Shown here piece by piece: positions 1 to 8,314 of a DNA stretch of 64,000 bases; the stretch's first letter is position 1, and every line of letters starts with the position of its first letter. The notes under the pieces are model-generated. The model saw only the letters and a program-made list of their open reading frames with translations. It did not search any database and had not been told where the DNA came from. The stretch comes from Ruegeria conchae (lineage in GTDB: Bacteria > Pseudomonadota > Alphaproteobacteria > Rhodobacterales > Rhodobacteraceae): contig NZ_AEYW01000006.1 of assembly GCF_000192475.1 (NCBI RefSeq), forward strand, positions 1-64,000. Reading direction: 5' to 3'. Position numbers and translations under genes: made by a program.

Positions 1-136
1 TGATGTTTTCCGATGCGATCAGCTCGATTTCATCGCGCTGGCGGCCCAATTCGGATGTGACCGAGCCAAATAGCTCGGGGTCACGATCGGCAAGGGATTG
101 GGTGAAGAAACCGGTATCACGAAGATTGGCGTTCAT
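1..136 (-). CDS. glyA: Serine hydroxymethyltransferase, N-terminal 45 codons (runs off left edge)
   Basis: This is the 5' end of a gene that continues beyond the left edge. From the ATG at 136 the minus strand encodes [19 protein letters not shown] and, a little further, [13 protein letters not shown], which is the characteristic N-terminus of PLP-dependent serine hydroxymethyltransferase (serine plus tetrahydrofolate to glycine plus methylene-THF, cytoplasmic). GGAG lies 5 bases upstream of the ATG. It is divergent from nadK, with a 168-base shared upstream region. Only the first tenth of the protein is present, so the active-site lysine cannot be checked. The name rests on the conserved IELIASEN block. 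Confidence 0.9.
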   Translation of the reverse strand, partial: MNANLRDTGFFTQSLADRDPELFGSVTSELGRQRDEIELIASENI

Positions 137-304
137 AATGGCTCCACAGGGCTGGGGTTTATCTGGCGGATTTCCTATCGGAAACGGTAGAAATCAGAAA
201 GGCTGTAAAGCGACGAATTGGCCCGCTATGGCGTCAAGTCTGGCCTATTGCGGAAAGGTATGTTTGTTTCGGAACCAAATGTGCAGCACTGGAAACCATA
301 AAAC
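137..304. promoter_or_regulatory. Divergent glyA/nadK intergenic region
   Basis: The 168 bases must hold the promoters or leaders of glyA (minus) and nadK (plus). An imperfect inverted repeat (GATTTCCTA, 169-177, with TAGAAATC, 187-194) could form a hairpin in either leader. No recognisable riboswitch was seen. Promoter boxes could not be assigned with confidence. Confidence 0.3.
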
Positions 305-1066
305 ATGACCAAGAGAATCGCCTTTCTGGCCAGCGATGCCAAAGTGGCGCAAACTGCCCGAGACTCTCTTGTGGCGTGCTATGGAAATGCCGCACCCAGG
401 GATGCGGATGTGGTTGTCGCGCTGGGTGGGGATGGCTTCATGCTGCAAACGCTGCAGGGTATCCAGCATCTGAATACACCAGTCTACGGTATGAACCGCG
501 GGACCATCGGGTTTCTGATGAACGAATATGCCGAGACCGATCTGATGGCTCGGCTTGCCGAGGCAGAGGAAGAGGTCGTCAACCCATTGGCAATGACCGC
601 GATGGATCAGTCTGGCCAAAAACACGAAGCGCTGGCGATCAACGAGGTGTCGCTGTTGCGTGCAGGACCGCAAGCAGCGCAACTCAGGATTAGTGTGGAT
701 GGGCGTGTTCGCATGGCCGAGCTTGTGTGTGATGGCGCATTACTCGCCACTCCTGCGGGTTCAACGGCTTATAACTACTCTGCGCATGGACCTATTGTTC
801 CGATTGGCGCAGACGTGTTGGCGCTGACACCCATCGCGGCATTTCGCCCGCGAAGGTGGCGCGGTGCTTTGCTGCCGAAAATGGCAAAGGTCAGGTTCGA
901 CGTGATCGATGCTGACAAGCGACCAGTTATCGTTGCGGCTGATTCAATCTCTTTTCCAGATATCGACTGGGTCGAAATTAGGTCTGATACGAGCATCCAA
1001 CACCGGATACTTTTTGATCCGGGGCATGGATTGGAGGAGCGACTGATTTCCGAACAGTTCACATAA
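305..1066 (+). CDS. nadK: NAD kinase
   Basis: Cytoplasmic ATP-NAD kinase, which phosphorylates NAD+ to NADP+. The 253-residue protein has the family length. It shows the GGDGFML nucleotide and catalytic motif near residue 40, the NEVSLLR block near residue 120 and the TPAGSTAYN segment near residue 150, all diagnostic of the family. The ATG at 305 gives the usual start (MTKRIAFLAS, the first beta strand). It is divergent from glyA. Its stop codon lies inside a perfect palindrome (1059-1072) that may belong to the downstream regulatory region. Confidence 0.93.
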   Translation: MTKRIAFLASDAKVAQTARDSLVACYGNAAPRDADVVVALGGDGFMLQTLQGIQHLNTPVYGMNRGTIGFLMNEYAETDLMARLAEAEEEVVNPLAMTAMDQSGQKHEALAINEVSLLRAGPQAAQLRISVDGRVRMAELVCDGALLATPAGSTAYNYSAHGPIVPIGADVLALTPIAAFRPRRWRGALLPKMAKVRFDVIDADKRPVIVAADSISFPDIDWVEIRSDTSIQHRILFDPGHGLEERLISEQFT

Positions 1067-1129
1067 ATGTGAGCGAATTGATAAATTTCCTGTCGTTTGT
1101 GTGAACCAGTTCACATCCACACCGATAAT
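1059..1129 (+). promoter_or_regulatory. Paired palindromes and -10-like element downstream of nadK
   Basis: TCACAT-AA-ATGTGA (1059-1072) is a perfect palindrome that includes the nadK stop. TGTGAAC-CA-GTTCACA (1100-1115) is a second one. Both contain the 10-base word CAGTTCACAT or overlap it (1055-1064 and 1107-1116). GATAAT at 1124-1129 lies 17 bases after GTGAAC (1101-1106), so the second palindrome would overlap a -35 element. This has the architecture of a repressed promoter reading rightward into the candidate RNA; the regulator is unknown. Confidence 0.35.
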
Positions 1130-1135
1130 GGTTTG

Positions 1136-1310
1136 TTAGCTTCAACTTGCCCGGAGAACACGCCAAGGTGGAAGTGAGTGGCCATCTGACGGTGTTTTCG
1201 AATGATTGCGCAGTTTTTGCGCTGGCGAGGGTGGGTGGTGCTACGCTCGTCTTCTAAAATCCGGGCATATTTTATTATGCGGACCCCGGGCACAAAACCC
1301 CGGGGTCTAT
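1136..1310 (+). ncRNA. Candidate small RNA ending in tandem hairpins
   Basis: The gap between nadK and the convergent amidase gene has a promoter-like element on its left and two adjacent hairpins on its right. The hairpins are GCATA/TATGC (1265-1280) and a 9-bp GACCCCGGG/CCCGGGGTC stem (1282-1307), then a weak T-rich tail. TGCCCGG (1147-1153) can pair with CCGGGCA (1261-1267), which would close a long structured domain. A 29-codon ORF starting GTG at 1168 and ending TAA at 1257 also fits inside, so a short peptide gene is an alternative. The overall size and closing stem recall 6S-type RNAs, but I could not match it to one. Confidence 0.3.
1282..1310 (+). terminator. Putative intrinsic terminator
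   Basis: A 9-bp perfect GC-rich stem (1282-1290 with 1299-1307) and an 8-base loop are followed by TATTCTCT. The U-tract is weak. It would stop rightward transcription from nadK or the candidate RNA, and the stem could also act for the amidase on the other strand. Confidence 0.5.
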
Positions 1311-1347
1311 TCTCTATGGCAAGCTGCTACGTGGGCACAAGTTGGAC

Positions 1348-2781
1348 CTAATTGCTCATTTGCTCCCATAAAATCGGGGCCATCTGCCCGACGCGCTCTT
1401 CGATGGCGGCTGCGGCATCTACGGCCATATCTTCGCGCCAGCACCGGGCAGCGATCTGAATGTTGATCGGTTGGGGGCCATTCGGCAATTCCGCAAGGCG
1501 TGCGGGAACGCTGGCAGCGGGCAACCCCAGAAAGTTCATCGCATAAGAATATACTGCACAGCCCAGCACCTCATGAACACCCTCCGCGCCTTCGGTGTCT
1601 CGATCAGGCTTGAAAAATGGCTGCGGCAGAAATGGAGACAGGACTAACGGATAATCCTGCAGGAACAATGACCATTCGCGCGCATGGTGGCTGCGCTGCG
1701 CAAGGGCCTGAATCAGATCGTCTCCGACAATCGGGGGAAACTCTTGGAAATAAACTTCAAAAATGTCGCGGATGATTTGCGATCCGGCAGCTTCGATATC
1801 ACCTTTCATCAAGGTCAGCACTTCGCCCATCAGCGCGCGGTAGCCCAACCTGCCGCATTCGAACACATCTGGCGGATCAATCTCTTCAACCAGATATCCG
1901 GCATCGATTAAGGCGTCCCGTGCCGTATCCAGCGCCTTGTCTACTTCTGGATGCAATGCGTAGCCGAACGTGTTTTTTGTGAAGGCGACCTTGATCGGTC
2001 CGTCTTGCATATTGCCGCGCCAGGGTAGGTGTACGTGAAAGGGATCCCGAGGGTCTGGTTCAATCAGGCTTGGCATAGACAGGTGTAAATCTGCGGCCGT
2101 TCGGGTAATCACCCCCTGAACCGACATCGACTGCGCCAGCATTCCCCGCTCGGCCTTTTGGCTTGGGTTCCACGCGGGCACGCGGCCAAGCCCCGGTTTC
2201 ACGGTGACCGCACCATTGGCTGCGGCGGGAAAACGCAGGCTACCACCGATATCGTTGCCATGACCCAGAGCGCCTATTCCCGCCATAACGGCCGCGCCGG
2301 CGCCACCAGACGATCCGCCGGGTGAAATATGGCGGCCCCAGGGATTATGCGTGCGCCCATGAAGCGGGTTGTCCGTATCAGCACGGAATGAAAATTCGGG
2401 GGTATTGGTCCGCCCGATGACAATCGCACCTGCTTTATGCAAGTTTGAGACCACAGGAGCATCATCTGGTGCAATGACATCCTTCAGGGCCACCACGCCA
2501 TTGGTGGTTGCATGACCTTTCTGGTCCACATTCACCTTGATCGTAACCGGAACACCATGCAGGGGACCAGCCAAAGCACCATCACGACGGGCACGGTCAA
2601 GAGCGGATGCACGCTCCATCGCCTCCGCACCAAGATCTTCCACAACTGCATTCAACTCGGGGTTCACTTGGTGCATACGCACCAATGCATCCTTGACGAC
2701 TTCCTCCGCGCTCAGATCGCCCTTTTTTGTCAGAACAGTCAGTTCGGTCGCACTCAGACGCCAAATCTCGCCGTTTGTCAT
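1348..2781 (-). CDS. Amidase (amidase signature family, GatA-like)
   Basis: Cytoplasmic hydrolase of carboxylic amides, substrate unknown. The protein is 477 residues long. It carries the Gly/Ser-rich amidase signature GGSSGGAGAAVMAGI near residue 160, followed by GNDIGGSLRFPAAANG. This supplies the cis-Ser and nucleophile Ser of the Ser-Ser-Lys triad. VTIKVNVD near residue 80 supplies the Lys. I chose the ATG at 2781 because GGAGGACGAGC directly precedes it; an upstream start at 2796 has no such support. GatB and GatC are not adjacent, so a stand-alone amidase is more likely than a glutamyl-tRNA amidotransferase subunit. Confidence 0.85.
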   Translation of the reverse strand: MTNGEIWRLSATELTVLTKKGDLSAEEVVKDALVRMHQVNPELNAVVEDLGAEAMERASALDRARRDGALAGPLHGVPVTIKVNVDQKGHATTNGVVALKDVIAPDDAPVVSNLHKAGAIVIGRTNTPEFSFRADTDNPLHGRTHNPWGRHISPGGSSGGAGAAVMAGIGALGHGNDIGGSLRFPAAANGAVTVKPGLGRVPAWNPSQKAERGMLAQSMSVQGVITRTAADLHLSMPSLIEPDPRDPFHVHLPWRGNMQDGPIKVAFTKNTFGYALHPEVDKALDTARDALIDAGYLVEEIDPPDVFECGRLGYRALMGEVLTLMKGDIEAAGSQIIRDIFEVYFQEFPPIVGDDLIQALAQRSHHAREWSLFLQDYPLVLSPFLPQPFFKPDRDTEGAEGVHEVLGCAVYSYAMNFLGLPAASVPARLAELPNGPQPINIQIAARCWREDMAVDAAAAIEERVGQMAPILWEQMSN

Positions 2782-2855
2782 GCTCGTCCTCCTCACTTCA
2801 ACCTGAGGGGAGGCGCGACCAATGACAAGCCCCAGTAAGACAAAACGGATCCACC

Positions 2856-2916
2856 CTTCATCTGGCCGAAAATATCCCGGAGCGCGAGGCAGAGCCTCGC
2901 ATTCGCGCTTTAGCGC
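2856..2916. repeat. Palindromic intergenic element (REP-like)
   Basis: Between prpE and the amidase gene lies CTTCATCTGGCCGAAAATAT, then CCCGG, a perfect GCGAGGC-AGA-GCCTCGC hairpin (2884-2900) and a small GCGC-TTTA-GCGC hairpin (2905-2916). The arrangement resembles short palindromic elements I recall as recurring between genes in Roseobacter-group genomes. Only one copy is seen in this window. It could also end transcription of prpE, which reads toward it. Confidence 0.4.
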
Positions 2917-2962
2917 AAATCAAGTGCGCCTTTTTGGTGCACTGTTGGATTCCATTGCAAAG

Positions 2963-4852
2963 TTACTGCGCGTAACCGATGGTTTGCAGGGCCGATTTGA
3001 TCTCGTCCAGAATAACTGGATCATCGATGGTGGCAGGCATCTTGTATTCATCGCCATCCGCAATCGACACCATCGTGCCTCGCAGGATCTTGCCCGATCG
3101 CGTCTTGGGTAGGCGATCTACCACCACCGCATTCTTAAACGCAGCGACAGGCCCGATTTTGTCCCGGACCATCTTGACCACATCCGCCACCACATCCTGG
3201 TGGTTCCGTTCAGATCCGGCATTGAGGCACAAGAATCCAACCGGCATTTGCCCTTTTAGTTGGTCCGACACGCCAATCACGGCACATTCTGCCACATCGG
3301 GGTGCGCAGCCAGCACCTCTTCCATCCCGCCAGTCGACAAACGGTGGCCAGCAACGTTGATGACATCATCGGTGCGCGCCATGATATAAAGATAACCGTC
3401 TTCGTCGATCATGCCTGCGTCACCGGTCTCGTAGTAGCCTGGGAAATGCTCCAGATACGACTTCTTGAACCGCGCCTCGGCGTTCCAGAGGGTCGGCAAC
3501 GTACCTGGGGGCAATGGCAGCTTGACCGCGATAGCTCCCAATTCACCTGGTTTCATGGGATGGCCACCTTCGTCCAGAATTTGAACGTCATAGCCTGGCA
3601 TGGGCTTTGCAGGTGAACCCAATTTGATCGGAAGTTCCTCGATACCAAGTGGATTACCCGCGATTGTCCATCCGGTTTCGGTTTGCCACCAATGATCGAT
3701 GACCGGGACATTCAACGCATCCTGCGCCCAGATGATGGTGTCCGGGTCGGCCCGCTCACCTGCAAGGTATAGCGCCTTCAGGCGGGAGAGGTCGTATTTC
3801 GACATCAACTTCCCATCGGGGTCTTCGCGTTTGACGGCGCGAATGGCTGTCGGGGCCGTGAAAAAACTTTTGACCTTATGTTCGGAGATCACACGCCAGA
3901 AGGTGCCAGCGTTTGGCGTGCCAACGGGTTTGCCTTCGAACACAATGGTCGTATTGCCATGGATCAGCGGAGCGTAGCAGATATAGGAATGCCCCACGAC
4001 CCAGCCCACATCTGACGCTGCCCAGAACACGTCACCTGGATCAACGTTGTAGATGTTCTTCATCGTCCAATTCAGCGCGACCAGATGGCCAGCGGTCGGG
4101 CGCACGACACCTTTTGGAGCCCCGGTGGTGCCCGAGGTATACAGAATATACGCCGGATCGTTGCCGTTTACAGGCACGCATTCTGCAGGTTCAGTTCCGT
4201 ATTGGAACCCATGCCAATTGACATCGCGCCCTTCTATAAGTTGTGCAACCTCCTGTTCACGTTGGAAGATTACGCAGAACTCGGGCTTGTGGCTGGCAAG
4301 ATCGATCGCGCCATCCAACAGCGGTTTGTAGTGCACGACACGACCCGGTTCCATCCCGCATGAAGCGGCGATGATCGCCTTGGGTTTCGCATCATCGATA
4401 CGCACGGCCAACTCGTTGCTGGCAAAGCCGCCGAACACCACCGAGTGCACCGCTCCAAGGCGGGCGCAGGCCAGCATGGCCTCCAACGCTTCAGGGATCA
4501 TCGGCATATAGATGATGACCCGGTCCCCTTTCTCAACGCCTTTCGCGCGGAGCGCACCGGCCAGATTAGCGACCCTGTTGCGCAGCTCGACGTAGGAGAT
4601 TTCGCGTTTGGTATGTGTGATGGGACTGTCATAGATGATCGCGGTCTGCTCGCCACGACCGTTTTCCACATGCCGGTCGACTGCGTTCCAGCACGTATTT
4701 ACCTTGGCATCGCTGAACCATTCATAGAGAGGCGCATTGTCGTCGAACAGAGCTTTGCTGGGCTCTTGAACCCAGTCGATCCCTTTTGCCGCATCCATCC
4801 AGAATGCTTCGGGGTCGTTCTTCCAGCTCTCGTAGACGTCCTGATATGCCAT
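2963..4852 (-). CDS. prpE: Propionyl-CoA synthetase (AMP-forming)
   Basis: Activates propionate (and probably other short acids) with ATP and CoA to propionyl-CoA, through an acyl-adenylate. The 629-residue length fits PrpE and acetyl-CoA synthetases. The adenylate-forming P-loop YTSGTTGAPKG lies near residue 240, a YETGD motif near residue 475, and the catalytic lysine in LPKTRSGKILRG near residue 590. The ATG at 4852 has an ideal GGAGG five bases upstream. TTTGCAAA-type repeats upstream match operators of the ScfR/PccR family that controls propionyl-CoA use, which supports propionate rather than acetate as substrate. Acetyl-CoA synthetase is the main alternative. Confidence 0.88.
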   Translation of the reverse strand: MAYQDVYESWKNDPEAFWMDAAKGIDWVQEPSKALFDDNAPLYEWFSDAKVNTCWNAVDRHVENGRGEQTAIIYDSPITHTKREISYVELRNRVANLAGALRAKGVEKGDRVIIYMPMIPEALEAMLACARLGAVHSVVFGGFASNELAVRIDDAKPKAIIAASCGMEPGRVVHYKPLLDGAIDLASHKPEFCVIFQREQEVAQLIEGRDVNWHGFQYGTEPAECVPVNGNDPAYILYTSGTTGAPKGVVRPTAGHLVALNWTMKNIYNVDPGDVFWAASDVGWVVGHSYICYAPLIHGNTTIVFEGKPVGTPNAGTFWRVISEHKVKSFFTAPTAIRAVKREDPDGKLMSKYDLSRLKALYLAGERADPDTIIWAQDALNVPVIDHWWQTETGWTIAGNPLGIEELPIKLGSPAKPMPGYDVQILDEGGHPMKPGELGAIAVKLPLPPGTLPTLWNAEARFKKSYLEHFPGYYETGDAGMIDEDGYLYIMARTDDVINVAGHRLSTGGMEEVLAAHPDVAECAVIGVSDQLKGQMPVGFLCLNAGSERNHQDVVADVVKMVRDKIGPVAAFKNAVVVDRLPKTRSGKILRGTMVSIADGDEYKMPATIDDPVILDEIKSALQTIGYAQ

Positions 4853-4941
4853 GATGGCCTCCTCCCAAATTCCTCGCGTTTTGTGTTAGGCGCCGAAGGT
4901 GCCTCGGGCAAGCGACGCGGAATGCGGCGCGTCAGTTTATC

Positions 4942-5043
4942 GCAAAATCTTTGCAGAACCTTTCAGATTGGACTGCAAAGTTTTGCAAATTCTCTGATAT
5001 TTATGACCCTCTAGTTGATCCATCTAAGGTTTTGCAAATTTGC
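4942..5043 (-). promoter_or_regulatory. TTTGCAAA-type operator cluster upstream of prpE
   Basis: Three elements lie 90-190 bases upstream of the prpE start: GCAAA-ATC-TTTGC (4942-4954), GCAAA-GT-TTTGCAAA (4975-4989) and TTTGCAAATTTGC (5031-5043). Short-chain fatty acyl-CoA regulators of the ScfR family (RamB, PccR) recognise TTTGCAAA repeats, and PccR of Rhodobacter sphaeroides controls propionyl-CoA assimilation. The cluster is therefore likely to control prpE. No scfR-type gene is in the window. Confidence 0.65.
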
Positions 5044-5139
5044 TAACTCACCGCTGCAAAAGCGACTGTGCCAATAGAATCAACTTGGGCAACTGGTCCG
5101 GAGCCCGTTCGTGAGTATCCTCTTACCGCCGCGCCCAGT

Positions 5140-7413
5140 TTACCCGTAATGTGCCACTGGCGTTCCGGCGATGGCCGCCATGTTCAACAGCCCCCGGGCA
5201 GTGATTGATGGCGTTACGATATGGGCTTTGTTTCCCATTCCCATCAAGATCGGTCCCACCTCTAGCCCGTCCGCTTTCATCTTGAGGATGTTACGCACCC
5301 CGCTTGCTGCATCCGCGTGTGCGAAAATCAGGACATTCGCAGCGCCTTCCATACGCGAGTTCGGGAAAATACGTGCACGCAATTCAGGATCAAGGGCCAG
5401 GTCCAAGTTCATCTCGCCCTCATAGCTGAAATCGCGCGGCTCAGAATCGAGTATCTCAAGGCCCGCCCGAAGGCGCTTGCCCGATCCCTCTGCCTGATTG
5501 CCGAACTGCGATTGCGAACAGAATGCAATCTTCGGCTCCAGTCCGAACCGCCGCACGTGACGGGCTGCGCCGATGGTTGTTTCGGCGAGTTCCTCGGGGG
5601 TGGGCAGTTGCCGTACATGCGTGTCGGCGATGAATAGGGGGCCGTCTTCCAGAATCATAAGTGACAGCGCGCCGTGCGGGCGTAAATCGCCATCATCCAG
5701 AACTTGCTCAACATAATTGAGATGCCAGCGGTATTCGCCGAATGTACCGCAGATCATGCTGTCAGCTTCGCCGCGATGCACCATGATCGCCGCAATTGCA
5801 GTATTGTTGGTGCGCATGATGGCTTTTGCGAGGTCCGGAGTGACCCCCCGCCGCTGCATGATCTGGTGATATGAGTTCCAGTAGTCGTAGTAGCGCGGAT
5901 CGTCCTGCGGGTTCACAATCTGGAAATCCTGCCCCGGACGAACTGTCAGCCCCAGTCGTTCGCATCGTGCGTCGATTACGTCCGGGCGACCAATCAGGAT
6001 CGGGGTTTCTGTGGTTTCTTCCAAAATAGCCTGTGCTGCACGCAATACCCGCTCGTCCTCGCCTTCCGCAAAAACGATCCGCCGGGAAGCAACTGCTGCG
6101 GCTTCAAATACTGGTCGCATCAGAAGAGCCGATTTGAACACAGTCTGATTTAGCCGTTCCTTATAGGCTTCTAGGTCATCAATGGGCCGTTTTGCGACCC
6201 CACTTTTCATGGCTGCTTGCGCAACAGATGACGAAACGACTCCGACGAGGCGCGGGTCGAAAGGTTTGGGGATCAGATAATCCGGCCCAAAGGTCAACTG
6301 CTCTCCCTTGTAGGCTGCCGCAGCTTCAGCGCTGGTTGTCGCACGGGCCATGTCGGCAATTCCGTCGACGCAGGCGATTTGCATCTCGTCATTGATTTCA
6401 GTCGCACCAACATCCAGGGCACCCCGGAAGATGAACGGGAAACACAAGACATTGTTCACTTGGTTCGGGAAATCGCTGCGGCCGGTTGCAATGATTGCAT
6501 CTGGCGCAACTTCGCGTGCCGCTTGTGGCAGGATTTCCGGAGTTGGGTTGGCCAATGCAAAGATGATCGGGGTTTTAGCCATCTTTTCAACCATCTCGGG
6601 CTTCAACACGTTCGGTCCACTCAGCCCCAGGAACAGATCGGCATCCGGGATCACATCGTCCAGAGTGCGTAGATCGGTTTTTTGGGCAAACTGGTCCTTG
6701 TGCGGGTTCATATCCTCGGCGCGGCCCTCATAGACCAGACCGTGAATGTCACACAGCCAGATATTCTCGCGTTTGACCCCAAGCTTCACCAACATGCTGA
6801 GGCAGGCGATCCCCGCGGCGCCACCACCGGTTGAGACAACTTTGATATCCTCAAACTTCTTGCCTGCCACATGCAGGGCGTTCTTGGCAGCGGCCCCAAC
6901 AACGATCGCGGTGCCGTGCTGGTCGTCGTGAAAGACGGGGATATTCATCCGCTCTCGGCACAGTTTTTCAACAATGAAACAATCCGGTGCCTTGATGTCT
7001 TCAAGGTTGATCGCGCCAAAAGTCGGTTCCAACGCGCAGACGATATCTGCCAGTTTTTCGGGGTCAGGCTGATCCACCTCGATGTCAAAACAGTCGATGC
7101 CAGCGAATTTTTTGAATAGGACCGCCTTGCCTTCCATCACCGGCTTTGATGCCAGAGCACCGATGTCGCCGAGCCCCAGAACCGCAGTGCCGTTCGAAAC
7201 AACAGCCACCAGATTGCCGCGCGCAGTATATTTTTCTGCATTGGCTGCGTCGCTTTTGATCTCGAGGCTGGCTTCGGCCACTCCAGGCGAATAAGCGCGT
7301 GCAAGGTCCCGGCCGTTTGCCATCGGCTTCGTGGCCTTGATCTCAAGCTTTCCGGGCTTCGGATGGGCATGATATTCAAGCGCAGCCTGTCGCAGGTTCG
7401 GTGTGTCAGACAT
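5140..7413 (-). CDS. maeB: NADP-dependent malic enzyme with C-terminal phosphotransacetylase-like domain
   Basis: Decarboxylates malate to pyruvate with NADP+ reduction, linking the TCA cycle with C3 metabolism. Residues 1 to about 420 are the malic enzyme: the early YSPGVAEAS motif, [10 protein letters not shown] around residue 165 for metal and substrate, and the dinucleotide-binding [13 protein letters not shown] near residue 195. Residues from about 430 to 757 form a phosphotransacetylase-like domain that is usually regulatory and inactive in this family. The ATG at 7413 was chosen; a TTG at 7419 has a GGAG at better spacing, so two extra residues are possible. The gene suits propionate and acetate growth beside prpE. 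Confidence 0.92.
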   Translation of the reverse strand: MSDTPNLRQAALEYHAHPKPGKLEIKATKPMANGRDLARAYSPGVAEASLEIKSDAANAEKYTARGNLVAVVSNGTAVLGLGDIGALASKPVMEGKAVLFKKFAGIDCFDIEVDQPDPEKLADIVCALEPTFGAINLEDIKAPDCFIVEKLCRERMNIPVFHDDQHGTAIVVGAAAKNALHVAGKKFEDIKVVSTGGGAAGIACLSMLVKLGVKRENIWLCDIHGLVYEGRAEDMNPHKDQFAQKTDLRTLDDVIPDADLFLGLSGPNVLKPEMVEKMAKTPIIFALANPTPEILPQAAREVAPDAIIATGRSDFPNQVNNVLCFPFIFRGALDVGATEINDEMQIACVDGIADMARATTSAEAAAAYKGEQLTFGPDYLIPKPFDPRLVGVVSSSVAQAAMKSGVAKRPIDDLEAYKERLNQTVFKSALLMRPVFEAAAVASRRIVFAEGEDERVLRAAQAILEETTETPILIGRPDVIDARCERLGLTVRPGQDFQIVNPQDDPRYYDYWNSYHQIMQRRGVTPDLAKAIMRTNNTAIAAIMVHRGEADSMICGTFGEYRWHLNYVEQVLDDGDLRPHGALSLMILEDGPLFIADTHVRQLPTPEELAETTIGAARHVRRFGLEPKIAFCSQSQFGNQAEGSGKRLRAGLEILDSEPRDFSYEGEMNLDLALDPELRARIFPNSRMEGAANVLIFAHADAASGVRNILKMKADGLEVGPILMGMGNKAHIVTPSITARGLLNMAAIAGTPVAHYG

Positions 7414-7445
7414 CGGCAATTCAACTCCGTTCCAATATTCGTTTG

Positions 7446-7458
7446 ATGGTTAAACCAT
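7446..7458 (-). promoter_or_regulatory. Inverted repeat upstream of maeB
   Basis: ATGGTT-A-AACCAT is a 6-1-6 perfect inverted repeat 33 bases upstream of the malic enzyme start, in the 184-base divergent gap (7414-7597). Its placement suits an operator near a promoter. No regulator can be named. Confidence 0.3.
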
Positions 7459-7597
7459 TTCTCAACGCTTGGCTATGTCGCCTCGGATTGCTGTCGAAAT
7501 AAGGTCTCACGGATACGTTAAGGGGTTGCTGGTTGAGATTTGATGCTTTGCTTCTATGTACAGTCAATTCCCGACAATCTAACGGGCCTCAGAAGCG

Positions 7598-8314
7598 ATG
7601 GATCTGATCATGCGCAATAAAAACAAAGCTTGTGCTGACGCGCAAATGGCCACCGCTTTTGACAGGCTTGGCACCAAAGGGGGTGCCTTGGTTGGTTCGC
7701 TTTCTTTGGCTGTTGTTCTGCTTTGCGTGATCATGATCTGGCCTTTGCAGGCCGCAGCATTCAACCAAGAGGGCGGCTTGATCGAGACAATTTCAGCCAC
7801 TGCGTTGCTGACTGCCGGGCTGGTCGCGCTGGTGCGTTTTCCAGGCCTCTCGCGCTTATATATTGCACTTGTCTGCCTACTGTTGGCCGAGCGCGAGCTG
7901 GAAGCAGAGGTCTACACCGAAGGCAGCGTACTTTTCGTCGTGCTAGAATGGCTGGATTTACTGCTTGATGCGACCACAGTCCGGATCGCTTTGGGCGTGA
8001 TTGTCATTGGTGGTTTGCTTTGGCACGGGATACCAAACGGAGTACGCGCACTTAGGATCCGCGCACCATTTCTGACGGTATTTGTCCTAGCCGGAAGTGT
8101 TGCTGTACTGGCGCAGATACTCGAAGAAGTCAGTGGATTTTTCTCGGAAAGCCTTTCGGTCACGATGGCTACGCGCCTGTTCGTGCTTGAAGAAACGCTT
8201 GAAATGTACTTTTCAATTGGCATTTTGGCCGCTGTTCTGATCGGATGGCCAAAAATCAGATCCGAAGAGATACAGAATGACAAGCGATCCGAAAGACTTC
8301 CAGACGCGCGCTGA
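7598..8314 (+). CDS. Multi-pass membrane protein of unknown function
   Basis: Not recognised. It has 238 residues with about six hydrophobic segments: near 32-50, 65-80, 88-100, 128-145, 155-170 and 205-220. The loops hold acidic clusters (QEGGLIET after the first segment, AERELEAE near residue 105, a QILEEVSGF stretch and a LEETLEMYF stretch). In-membrane acidic residues can bind metal or move protons, but nothing shows which. The ATG at 7598 is the first in frame. The 3' end overlaps the cupin gene by 38 bases, so the two are translated from one message and may act together. Confidence 0.75.
   Translation: MDLIMRNKNKACADAQMATAFDRLGTKGGALVGSLSLAVVLLCVIMIWPLQAAAFNQEGGLIETISATALLTAGLVALVRFPGLSRLYIALVCLLLAERELEAEVYTEGSVLFVVLEWLDLLLDATTVRIALGVIVIGGLLWHGIPNGVRALRIRAPFLTVFVLAGSVAVLAQILEEVSGFFSESLSVTMATRLFVLEETLEMYFSIGILAAVLIGWPKIRSEEIQNDKRSERLPDAR

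Noticed and set aside
1168..1257. A 29-codon GTG-started ORF as a separate gene
   Set aside because: The nearest GGAG is about 12 bases upstream, and no homology or codon support is seen. It is mentioned only within the RNA candidate.
1136..1310. Assigning the candidate RNA as 6S RNA (ssrS)
   Set aside because: The length and a closing stem fit, but I could not confirm the diagnostic central bulge, and the genomic neighbours do not match. Only a covariance search could support it.
3699..3977. Plus-strand ORFs inside prpE and other long genes
   Set aside because: They are antisense shadows of real genes in high-GC sequence, with no ribosome site and no recognisable motif.
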